Part shown: one piece after another, positions 16,484-23,658 of the stretch
Position numbering within the stretch: position 1 is the stretch's first letter
Layout of the letters: each line of letters starts with the position of its first letter
From: an uncultured Alphaproteobacteria bacterium
GTDB taxonomy: Bacteria > Pseudomonadota > Alphaproteobacteria > Micropepsales > Micropepsaceae
Reading direction: 5' to 3'
Length of the DNA: 37,832 nucleotides
Assembly: GCA_903857685.1 (NCBI GenBank)
Contig: CAIOFO010000085.1
Coordinates: 1-37,832 of the forward strand
The notes under the pieces: generated by a model
Seen by the model: the letters and a program-made list of their open reading frames with translations, nothing else
Databases searched by the model: none
Told to the model about the DNA's origin: nothing
Program-made: the position numbers and the translations under genes

Positions 16484-18597
16484 TGTGGGGTTTCCCTCAT
16501 GAAGCCGGCGAGAGCCGTTTGGATGTCATCAAATACGCTTTTCCAGTCATCCTGCGTCTTTTGCCGGAACAATCGCATGCTGGGATACCAGGGGCTGTCC
16601 GGCCGATCGAGCAACCAGCGCCAGTCGGCGGCATGCTGGAGCGCCACCCATGTCGGCACGCCAAGGGACCCAGCCAGATGCGCCACGGATGTATCGATCG
16701 TGATCACAAGGTCCATGTTTTTCATCACGGCGGCGGTGTCGACAAAGGCATAGGGACCCGCATCAAGGTCAGCGAAGCTCTCGACCGTCATGCCGGCCGG
16801 CAAAGACGACAGCTGTCCTTCTCCGTCACCCTTGTGAAGGCTGACAAGGCGGACAGCGGCCAGTCTGGACAGCGGTTCGAAACACGCGATCGAAACACAG
16901 CGGCGATCGATGACCTGGTGCGCGGAATTGCCCTGCCAGCAAATGCCGATCTTGAAACCGGCGCCGCCCAGCCGATCGCGCCACTTGCCGACAAGCGTCT
17001 CATCGGCAAACAGATAGGGCACCCGCGATGGAATGGTCTCGAGTGTCGTTCCGAACAGCAGCGGCAGGCTCATGACCGGGACGTGGTAGTCCACCGGCGG
17101 CGATTTGCCGTTCTCATCAGCAAGCTGAACCGAATCGCCAAGCGAGCGCATCAGCTGTTTCAGTCTGTCCTGGGGGGAAAACAGGATCCTGGCGCCGGCC
17201 TGACGCAGCAACCCCGCATAGCGGCAAAATTGCAGCGTATCGCCAAAGCCGTCGTTGCTATGGACAAGAATTGTCTTGCCCCGTGCATCGGCAAGCGACG
17301 GCAGCGATGGCAGCGGGAATTTCCGCTCGACGGAAGATTTCAACTTCCTTCGCCATTCGAAGTTCATCCAGCCGCGCTCCAGATTTCCCACGATCAGCTC
17401 GGTCACGGACAAATTGACATGGGCTTCGGCAAGTTCCGGTCTTGCCGCGATCGCCGTTCTGTAGCTGGCCAGGGCTTCGTCAAATCGCCTGAGACAATGC
17501 AGGACGATGCCGCGGTTGACATGGGCCCGCGCATGATCCGGCTCCCGCTCAATCGCCCTGTCGTAGCTGGCAAGGGCTTCCTCGAGACGGTTCAGGTGCT
17601 GCAAGACAATGCCCTGGTCGTAATGGTACTGAGCGGCACCCGGTCTTGACGCAACAGCTCTGCCGCAGCTGGCCAGCGCCTCATCCAGGCGCTTGAGATC
17701 CAGGAGGACGCTGCCGCGGTTGGACCAGGCCTGGGCAAAATCCGGCTTTAATTCCACCGCCCGGTCATAGCTGGCCAGGGCTTCGCCGGGACGTTTGAGA
17801 TCGTAAAGAACATTGCCGCGATTGAAATGGGCTTGCGCATGATCCGGCTTCAGCGCAATCGCCCGGTCATAGCTGCCCAGCGCCGCATCGGGGCGCCCCA
17901 GCGCCCGCAGAACATTGCCGCGATTGAGATGCGCAGCGGCGAAATCCGGCCGGAGGTCTATCGCCCTGTTGCAACTGGCAAGGGCTTCCTCGAACCGCCC
18001 GAGGCCGAGCAGTACATCGCCGCTTCCCGAATGGGCTTGCGCATAGTCCGGTTTCAGTTCGATCGCCCTGCAGAAACTGGCAAGGGCCTCCTCCTGACGC
18101 CCCAGACTCTGCAAGACATTGCCGCGGTTGAAAAACGCCCCGGCAAAATCCGGTTTCAGTTCAATCGCCTTGTTGCAGCTGGCAAGTGCTTCCTCAAGAC
18201 GCATCAGGCCCTGAAGCGCGACGCCGCGGTTGCAATAGGCTTGCGCATAGGCCGGCCTTAGCGCGATGGCCCTGTCATAGCTGGCAAGTGCCGCATCCAG
18301 CCGCCCAAGACCCTGGAAGGCATAGCCAAGATTGCAATAGGGCTCCGCCATACTCGAATTTACGGCGATGGCCCTGGACAAAAGATCGACCGCTGCCTGC
18401 GGGCGTCCTGTCTGGCAGGCGATGGTTCCAAGGCACTGCAGGGCATCGAAATGCCTGCCGTCCGCCGCCAGAACTTCCTCATAGATTCTTGCCGCTTCCG
18501 CAATCCTGCCCTGTTGATGCAGGGCCACGCCATTTTGGAATTTGGCCTCAAGCGCGGCCTGCGCCAGCGCCGGCATGTCTTGGAATCCGCTGCTCAT
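16480..18597 (-). CDS. TPR-repeat protein with GT9-like glycosyltransferase domain
   Basis: A 705-residue protein. About residues 15-390 are eleven or so TPR repeats of 34 residues with the pattern A-LASYDRAIALKPD-AQAHFNRGNVL. The C-terminal 270 residues carry HSNDGFGDTLQFCRYAGLL, GICWQGNSAHQ, and DLVITIDTSVAHLAGSLGVPTWVAL, the marks of a heptosyltransferase-like (GT9) or related GT-B domain; such fusions are common and mostly uncharacterised. No signal peptide or helix is seen, so it is cytosolic. It is translationally coupled to DUF6165. It probably glycosylates a protein or surface polymer; the substrate is unknown. Confidence 0.85.
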   Translation of the reverse strand: MSSGFQDMPALAQAALEAKFQNGVALHQQGRIAEAARIYEEVLAADGRHFDALQCLGTIACQTGRPQAAVDLLSRAIAVNSSMAEPYCNLGYAFQGLGRLDAALASYDRAIALRPAYAQAYCNRGVALQGLMRLEEALASCNKAIELKPDFAGAFFNRGNVLQSLGRQEEALASFCRAIELKPDYAQAHSGSGDVLLGLGRFEEALASCNRAIDLRPDFAAAHLNRGNVLRALGRPDAALGSYDRAIALKPDHAQAHFNRGNVLYDLKRPGEALASYDRAVELKPDFAQAWSNRGSVLLDLKRLDEALASCGRAVASRPGAAQYHYDQGIVLQHLNRLEEALASYDRAIEREPDHARAHVNRGIVLHCLRRFDEALASYRTAIAARPELAEAHVNLSVTELIVGNLERGWMNFEWRRKLKSSVERKFPLPSLPSLADARGKTILVHSNDGFGDTLQFCRYAGLLRQAGARILFSPQDRLKQLMRSLGDSVQLADENGKSPPVDYHVPVMSLPLLFGTTLETIPSRVPYLFADETLVGKWRDRLGGAGFKIGICWQGNSAHQVIDRRCVSIACFEPLSRLAAVRLVSLHKGDGEGQLSSLPAGMTVESFADLDAGPYAFVDTAAVMKNMDLVITIDTSVAHLAGSLGVPTWVALQHAADWRWLLDRPDSPWYPSMRLFRQKTQDDWKSVFDDIQTALAGFMRETPQ
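17440..18530 (-). repeat. 102-bp tandem repeats encoding TPR units
   Basis: Inside the TPR gene a unit of about 102 bases (34 codons) recurs around eleven times, with short blocks such as AGCTGGCAAGGGCTTCCTC seen again and again with changes. Neighbouring units are alike enough to suggest recent duplication and make copy-number change by recombination likely. There are no spacers, so this is not a CRISPR. Confidence 0.75.
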
Positions 18598-18669
18598 GAA
18601 CAGTCATTACCACAGGAACGCTCGCCGCCTGCCATTCTGCCCGGCTGCGGCGCCTCATGGCGCTGCGGA

Positions 18670-18834
18670 TTACCTGCCGATCCAGTTGTAGTAAATCCAG
18701 AGGGTGAAAAGACCAAGAAAACCCGTCGTGAAATTGCCGGTCGGTCCGTTAAAATAATAAATTCCGGCTTCGACAATGCCAAAGCCCAGGAAATAGGGAT
18801 ACCTCCGGCGCACAAATGAAACGACATTGCTCAT
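18670..18834 (-). CDS. 54-residue membrane-like small protein
   Basis: A small gene with a strong ribosome site, GGAGG eight bases before ATG 18834. The protein begins MSNVVSFVRRRYPYFLGFGI and ends in FLGLFTLWIYYNWIGR; it is rich in aromatic residues with a hydrophobic C-terminal half (about residues 34-52), so membrane association is likely. It follows the CDGSH gene after 21 bases on the same strand, and a different, longer frame here is less convincing because it lacks a ribosome site. I know no family. It is probably the third gene of the hydroxylase-CDGSH unit. Confidence 0.65.
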   Translation of the reverse strand: MSNVVSFVRRRYPYFLGFGIVEAGIYYFNGPTGNFTTGFLGLFTLWIYYNWIGR

Positions 18835-18855
18835 GAAGAAATCCTCCATTTCTCT

Positions 18856-19095
18856 CTAGAGAGTCTCGTGCGAACCATCGCAGAAGGGTTTGTCCTGAGA
18901 TTGCTTGCAGCCGCACATCTCCAGAGTTTCGGTTTGTGTTGCGACATAGGCCAGAGGCGTCAGATCCGTCACCTTGTGCGAACCATCACAGAAAGGCTGC
19001 TTGCGGCTGAGGCCGCAGCTGCACCAGTAATAGGTTTTTCCAGCCTCGACCTGGACCAGGTAAGGACCTTTTTGCGCGACAGCAGGCGACGTCAT
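18856..19095 (-). CDS. Double CDGSH iron-sulfur protein
   Basis: A 79-residue protein with two CDGSH motifs, each holding a 2Fe-2S cluster by three Cys and one His: Cys25, Cys27, Cys36, His40 and Cys61, Cys63, Cys72, His76. Both match CxCx2-x3-PxCDGSH fully. This tandem layout is like mitochondrial CISD3 (mitoNEET-related protein 2) and bacterial relatives. Such clusters are redox-active and acid-labile. No signal or membrane segment is present, so it is cytosolic. GAGG stands seven bases before the start. The upstream hydroxylase gene ends 40 bases earlier on the same strand, so it may serve as that enzyme's electron carrier (inference). Confidence 0.93.
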   Translation of the reverse strand: MTSPAVAQKGPYLVQVEAGKTYYWCSCGLSRKQPFCDGSHKVTDLTPLAYVATQTETLEMCGCKQSQDKPFCDGSHETL

Positions 19096-19135
19096 TCATG
19101 ACCTCATGGATCGTGGCGGAACGCGCAACGGCAGA

Positions 19136-20098
19136 TTACTCGGCGGGAACGGACGAAGGCAGGCTTTCTTCTTTTCGGTCGAAAAACCGCGCCACTGCGG
19201 GAAATGCCCGGGCCGCGAACAAAATCTTCAGGTAATTGGGCTCGTCGGGATAACCGCTGGGGTGGCCAAGGCGCGGCGGCGCCATCACCTCGCCCTTCTC
19301 ATCCTTGGGCAGATAGAATGTTCCAAAAAGGACATCCCAGAAGGTGACGCCGACGCCGAAATTGCAGCCATAGCGGAACATCGGGTCATCCGGAAATTCG
19401 GCGGAATGGTGCCAGCGGTGCACTTCGGGGGTGTTGAAGATGTAATTGAGCCAGCCGCCTTTCATATCGCCGCCGCAATGGGAAAAATCCCCATAGGGAT
19501 TGAAGGCGCCGGCTATCACGATCGCGATCGGGTTGAAGCCGACAATGCCCAGCACAAGACCACCCAGGACGTTGCGAAGCGCCCAGTCGAGCGGGTTGGA
19601 AACCAGCACATTGGTGATCTGGATGTGGGTCACGCTGTGATGATAGCCGTGCAGCTTCCAGAGAAACTCGTTGTAATGCTCCAAGCGGTGTATCCAGTAC
19701 TGCCAGAAACCGGACAACAGATAAACCGCCAGGACCTGCACCCAGAGCGGCCCCAACTGATCGGACAGCCCGAACAGGAACCTGCGGCCCAGGAACGTGT
19801 TCGGGAGAAAATGCAATATCGGCAATACGACCGCGCCCATCACGGCGGCCGCGATGAAGGCCTGAACGGAGGTCGACATCAGGTCGCGCCAGATCATGTG
19901 TTTTTGTGAAACCGCGCGGCTATAGGAATAAACGCGTTCAATCGTGATCAAGGCGAATATCAGGACGAAGGAATGATAGTAGGGGAAGGCGCGCGCAAAA
20001 GCGGTGCCTCGCAGCATGAGCGTCATGATCCCGAACGCGATCATGAGAATGGGCAGCATCGCATACTTCGAAAAGTCCAGAACTTTCCTGGCGAACAT
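19136..20098 (-). CDS. Sterol desaturase/fatty acid hydroxylase family protein
   Basis: A 320-residue inner-membrane di-iron enzyme. The His clusters are HRLEH (137-141), HGYHH (150-154) and HRWHH (227-231), which together bind two irons facing the cytosol. There are hydrophobic segments near residues 13-30, 40-55, 78-97, 118-135 and 175-200. Members add OH or double bonds to sterols, fatty acids, carotenoids or hopanoid-like lipids using O2 and an electron donor. The substrate is unknown. The gene heads a minus-strand unit with a CDGSH Fe-S protein and a 54-residue protein. The 243-base gap upstream of it shows no gene. Confidence 0.9.
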   Translation of the reverse strand: MFARKVLDFSKYAMLPILMIAFGIMTLMLRGTAFARAFPYYHSFVLIFALITIERVYSYSRAVSQKHMIWRDLMSTSVQAFIAAAVMGAVVLPILHFLPNTFLGRRFLFGLSDQLGPLWVQVLAVYLLSGFWQYWIHRLEHYNEFLWKLHGYHHSVTHIQITNVLVSNPLDWALRNVLGGLVLGIVGFNPIAIVIAGAFNPYGDFSHCGGDMKGGWLNYIFNTPEVHRWHHSAEFPDDPMFRYGCNFGVGVTFWDVLFGTFYLPKDEKGEVMAPPRLGHPSGYPDEPNYLKILFAARAFPAVARFFDRKEESLPSSVPAE

Positions 20099-20341
20099 TC
20101 ATGTCTCCCCGTTTTATTCCCGAGGTTGGCCTCGTTGTCCGGTGAACTTAGAGAATGACGGCGGCTCTTGAAATACCCGAATGCCAATTTCGCCGCCGCC
20201 GGTTATCTTGCAGCGCAGCATAATGCTCCGGTGATTCTTTCCATTTGAGACATTTCACGCGCGGGGACCGCGCAGCCTCCCGCGGAAAACCGGCGCGAAT
20301 TCGCCCGGCGCCGGCGATGACCCGGCCGGCGCGCCCTTGCG

Positions 20342-21976
20342 CTAATTGATCACCGCGCCGCCGGATTTCTTTTGCGCCGGCGCGGGCGCGGCCAGCGTGC
20401 CCGAGGGATAGGAGATGCCCAGCTGGTCGAGATAGCTGCCGTATTTTGACGGATCGTAATAGAATTTCTCCGTCTGGGGCCGCACCCTTGCCATCAGCTC
20501 GTCATTCAGGTGAATCGCGGGCTGGTCATCCGCCGACAGCATCGAGACGTATTTCTGATCCTTGATCTGGGTGTTCTGGAAGAAATCCTTCGCCTTCGTC
20601 ACCAACTCCGGCGTCATCATCAGGTCCAGAACCGTCATCGCCACCACCTTGGCCCCGGCAACGGCGCCCTTGTGCGCGATCGGCGTGGCTTCCGTCATCG
20701 CCGCGATGGTGCTGTGAATGACCGCGCCGGGAATATTGGACGGATAGTTCACGGTAATGGTCGGGACATTCCACATCACATCGCCGATATCGTCCGAGGC
20801 GCCGCCGGTGGATTCGCTTTCCGGCCGCGGCGGCAGCAGCGGATTGACCTCGCTGCGCAGCGGCTCGATCTTGAGATTGTTGCTGCTCTGGACCATCCGG
20901 GCGAAAGCCTGGTCGGCATCGTTCCATTTGGGCATGCCGACCGTCTTGATGTTTTCATAGGCGGCCTCGGCCAGCGGGCGGTTGCCATAGGCCGGCGCGG
21001 CCTCGCCCAGGAGCTGGTGCGTGACGGTGGTGCCACTGGCCATCGCCGCGGCCTGGGCAATGGTGTTGCCCGTTTCGTACAGGTCCTTGACCGAGGCAAA
21101 ATCATGCTCGCGGAAATAATACCAGACCGCCGCCTCGGACGGCACCACATTGGGCTGGTCGCCGCCATTGCTGATCACGCGGTGCGAGCGCTGGCTGATA
21201 TGCAGCACCTCGCGGCGGAAGCTCCAGGCCACGTCCATGATTTCCACGGCGCTGAGCGCGCTGCGCCCGTCCCAGGGATCGGCCGCGGCATGCGCCGACT
21301 TGCCGTGGAAGGTATATTCGACCGAAACCATCCCAGTGGAATTGGTGGGGCCCCAGCTGGTGCCCAGCCCGTTGCCGACATGCACGAAGATGCAGGCGTC
21401 GACATCCTTGAACAAGCCGGCGCGCACATAATAGGCCTTGGACCCCAGCAGTTCCTCGGCAATGCCGGGCCACAGCATCAGCCGGCCCTTGATATGGTTT
21501 TTTTCCATCACCGCCTTGACCGCCAGGGCGGCGGCGATCTGCAGCGGCATGCCGGTATTGTGGCCTTCGCCATGGCCAGGCGCGCCGGCCACCATCGGCT
21601 TCAGGGTCGGCACGCCGGGATATTGCGACAGGCCGCGCAGGTCATCCAGGTCGCTGCCCAGCGCGATCAGCGGCCCGCCATCGCCCCAGGTCGCGGTCCA
21701 GGCGGTGGGTATGCCCGCCACGCCATGCGTGATCTTGAAGCCGTTCTTTTCCAGGATGCCGGTGAGATAGGCCGATGTGCGGATCTCCTGATAGCCCGGC
21801 TCCGCGAAGCTGAAGACCTGGTCCACCATCTGCTGAACCTGCCCCGCACTCTTGTCGACCAGGGTTGCGGCCTGCTGCTTCAGCCCGGGCGGCGCGGCGG
21901 CCAGCAGCGGCAGCGGCATCATTACCGCGCCCGCGCACAAAAGCGCCGTCAGCCTTTTCAAGATCGATTGCCGCAT
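20342..21976 (-). CDS. M20 amidohydrolase, AbgB-like, exported
   Basis: A 544-residue M20-family hydrolase resembling AbgB, the subunit that cleaves p-aminobenzoyl-glutamate, and related amidohydrolases. It begins at ATG 21976 with a signal peptide (MRQSILKRLTALLCAGAVMM, cut near LLAAA). Metal-site blocks are GHGEGHNTGMPL, GIAEELLGSKAYY and the ending IPGAVIHSTIAA; the lid/dimerisation domain has HRVISNGGDQPNVVPSEAAVWYYFRE. AbgB itself is cytosolic, so the signal peptide means a different location and perhaps peptide or N-acyl-amino acid substrates from outside. It is a single gene, divergent from the next. Confidence 0.85.
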   Translation of the reverse strand: MRQSILKRLTALLCAGAVMMPLPLLAAAPPGLKQQAATLVDKSAGQVQQMVDQVFSFAEPGYQEIRTSAYLTGILEKNGFKITHGVAGIPTAWTATWGDGGPLIALGSDLDDLRGLSQYPGVPTLKPMVAGAPGHGEGHNTGMPLQIAAALAVKAVMEKNHIKGRLMLWPGIAEELLGSKAYYVRAGLFKDVDACIFVHVGNGLGTSWGPTNSTGMVSVEYTFHGKSAHAAADPWDGRSALSAVEIMDVAWSFRREVLHISQRSHRVISNGGDQPNVVPSEAAVWYYFREHDFASVKDLYETGNTIAQAAAMASGTTVTHQLLGEAAPAYGNRPLAEAAYENIKTVGMPKWNDADQAFARMVQSSNNLKIEPLRSEVNPLLPPRPESESTGGASDDIGDVMWNVPTITVNYPSNIPGAVIHSTIAAMTEATPIAHKGAVAGAKVVAMTVLDLMMTPELVTKAKDFFQNTQIKDQKYVSMLSADDQPAIHLNDELMARVRPQTEKFYYDPSKYGSYLDQLGISYPSGTLAAPAPAQKKSGGAVIN

Positions 21977-22236
21977 CTCATTCCCCCGCCTTGCAAATGC
22001 CGGATCATAGACCCCGGCAGACATGGCCTGTCAGGAAACGAAGCGCCCGGTAGTGAAAATTGGTGGGGAAAACTCCGCCGGCCCGGCCTTCCTTTGCCCG
22101 CCATGCGCAAGCCACACGCACCCTGCCCGGTAAATGACCAGAGCGCGTCCGGTCCCAAATTGGCACATCGCGTTGGCAAAACGGCCCTGATGAACCGGCA
22201 TGTCTCTTGAAGCGAACGCCAGGGAGTCCTTCAGGC

Positions 22237-22734
22237 ATGCCCGCGATGTACAAGTTCAAGACACGATCCGCCGCACTGGCGCTTGCCGCCCTGCCCCTGG
22301 CGGCAACTGCCGCGTCAGCCGGTCAATTCGTCCAGGCGGCCCAGGTCTATTATGGCGCGGGGCCTTCCACCAACGCGGCCGCTTCCCAGGGCGCAAACCT
22401 TTATGGCCCCGCCGGTATCGGCAATATCACCAACAACGCCTCGATGAATTTCGCCCCCGGCAACGGCGGCTCGACAAGCTTTTCCGGCATGACCGGCAAC
22501 GTCAACGTGCAAACCAATATCGACAATACCAGGGTGATCAATTCCTCCAGCAATGTCAGCGTCAACGAGACCATCAACGGGTCCAATGTCGCCTATGGGC
22601 TGAACGGAGCGGATGCGCTGACCGTGATCAACAACAACAGCAGCTACGACGCCGGTGTCAGCGCCATGTTCGTCGGTACAGCCGAGAATCTGGAGAACGA
22701 AGCCCTCGCCGTCGCCCAGGCCATGCGGCAGTAA
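22237..22734 (+). CDS. Asn-rich secreted protein, unknown
   Basis: A 165-residue exported protein (signal MYKFKTRSAALALAALPLAA to ASA). The mature part is unusually rich in Asn, Ser, Gly and Val, with many NxT/NxS-like alternations (NVNVQTNIDNTRVINSSSNV, VNETINGSNV), a pattern seen in beta-solenoid or surface-fibre proteins. I recognise no family. ATG 22237 is used because AGGGAG lies nine bases before; ATG 22246 is possible. It is preceded by a 260-base region with no gene. Confidence 0.65.
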   Translation: MPAMYKFKTRSAALALAALPLAATAASAGQFVQAAQVYYGAGPSTNAAASQGANLYGPAGIGNITNNASMNFAPGNGGSTSFSGMTGNVNVQTNIDNTRVINSSSNVSVNETINGSNVAYGLNGADALTVINNNSSYDAGVSAMFVGTAENLENEALAVAQAMRQ

Positions 22735-22810
22735 GACCTCGCCATCCACCTTGCGCCAAAATCGGGCATTCACGAACACAGCGGCGCGGCGCCAGCCCGC
22801 GGCATTGGAT

Positions 22811-22993
22811 CTACTTGTAGATTTCGGTATGGACGAGGCGATTTTCCTCCCAGATTTGGTATCCCTTGCCGATGCCGCTGCTCAAGATCTTGCTGACATG
22901 CGCCTTGGCCACTTCGTCGTCCTTGGCGTCGAAATGTGCGGCGCCGAAGATTTCATCGCCATGGGTGAGGAAATGAGCGCGATAACTGCACAT
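22811..22993 (-). CDS. Small 60-residue hypothetical protein
   Basis: A short soluble protein (MCSYRAHFLTHGDEIFGAAH at the start, ending NRLVHTEIYK). The pattern, a short beta strand then FDAKDDEVAKAHVSKIL, resembles the small hypothetical proteins common in Rhizobiales. Start 22993 has AGGGA seven bases upstream; a longer frame to 23089 has no such site. It is divergent from the next gene, and a FixK/FNR-like box lies between them. Function is unknown. Confidence 0.6.
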   Translation of the reverse strand: MCSYRAHFLTHGDEIFGAAHFDAKDDEVAKAHVSKILSSGIGKGYQIWEENRLVHTEIYK

Positions 22994-23103
22994 GACTCCG
23001 TCCCTGTTGAGCTTGGCATGGGATACGGTGCAACGGTGCTCACTGCGCGCCTGCCCGCTTGCCAAACCGGCTCTAAGGTTACGAGCCAATAGCGCTGCCG
23101 AAA

Positions 23104-23117
23104 TTGACCCAGATCAA
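23104..23117. promoter_or_regulatory. FixK/FNR-type box between divergent genes
   Basis: TTGACCCAGATCAA fits the FNR/FixK consensus TTGAY-N4-ATCAA exactly. For the rightward gene a -10-like TATTGT is at 23141-23146, which puts the box centre about 42 bases before the start of transcription, the class II activator spacing. It is 67 bases from the plus-strand ATG and 111 from the minus-strand ATG. Oxygen or NO control of one or both small genes is inferred. Confidence 0.6.
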
Positions 23118-23183
23118 TATGCGAGCATGGCAAGGTTGAATATTGTCAACATTTGCCGGTGCGCCGATTGGAGATCGTCCGTT

Positions 23184-23444
23184 ATGCGAAAGTTGATGGC
23201 GCTGCTTTTTCTGATAGCAATTGCCTCGGTTCCATTCTTGATAGTCGTCCTGTTTTCGCGGCAGGGTGGAATTTGGGTTCTGGGATATGTGACGGGAATA
23301 ATTACCGTACCAGTCGTCGGCATTGCGGCGATCCGCGCAATGAACACCTTGAGCGATGAAAAGGCATTGATTGGAACAGCCATCTTCGGCTTTTTCGTCA
23401 TTCTCATTTCGTTTGCCAGCGCCTTCTGGTCGTTCTGGTCGTGA
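23184..23444 (+). CDS. Small 86-residue membrane protein
   Basis: Three hydrophobic segments (about residues 4-22, 28-48 and 62-84) with short loops. It begins at ATG 23184 (MRKLMALLFLIAIASVPFLI); upstream residues of the open frame belong to the promoter region. Base composition is more AT-rich than the neighbours, partly because of the hydrophobic coding. No family recognised. Likely controlled by the box 67 bases upstream. Confidence 0.6.
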   Translation: MRKLMALLFLIAIASVPFLIVVLFSRQGGIWVLGYVTGIITVPVVGIAAIRAMNTLSDEKALIGTAIFGFFVILISFASAFWSFWS

Positions 23445-23479
23445 TCAAGACCGGCTTGCAACATCGGCTTGGATGATCA

Positions 23480-23600
23480 TTAGGGATTCTGGGGCGTGCT
23501 TTCCGTTCATAAGTGGCCGAAGCGGCCATTCGGCCAACGTCCGCTTTGCGCCAGGAGCGCGTCGCGGAGTTGCGCTTCGCGTGATTTCCAACTGGAGCGA
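23480..23600. repeat. Intergenic palindrome-bearing sequence, possible dispersed repeat
   Basis: The 214-base gap before the BNR gene carries a perfect 7-bp inverted repeat (GGCCGAA 23515-23521 with 23529-23535). Read on the minus strand it continues as CTTATGAACGGAAAGC on one side and GGCGCAAAGCGGACGTTGGC on the other. Sequences of this look are scattered through Bradyrhizobium-type genomes as repeat remnants; that comparison is from memory. I see no gene here. Confidence 0.35.
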
Positions 23601-23658
23601 ACGCATTTTGCACTTGGGATGCTGGACAGGCTGCCCGGCCCGTCGCACAATCCGTCCC

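Noticed and set aside
17440-18530. Regular repeats that might be taken for a CRISPR array
   Set aside because: The 102-base period is in frame, encodes TPR units, and there are no unique spacers or cas genes.
18594-18827. 77-codon minus-strand frame overlapping the 54-residue gene
   Set aside because: It lacks a ribosome site and overlaps the TPR gene start, while the alternative frame has GGAGG at good spacing.
20510-22210. 566-codon plus-strand frame opposite the M20 amidohydrolase
   Set aside because: No domain or signal; composition typical of an antisense shadow.
23371-23658. N-terminal extension of the BNR protein
   Set aside because: The extra 96 residues cover the end of the small membrane gene and repeat-like DNA, and match no domain; ATG 23659 is the first sensible start.
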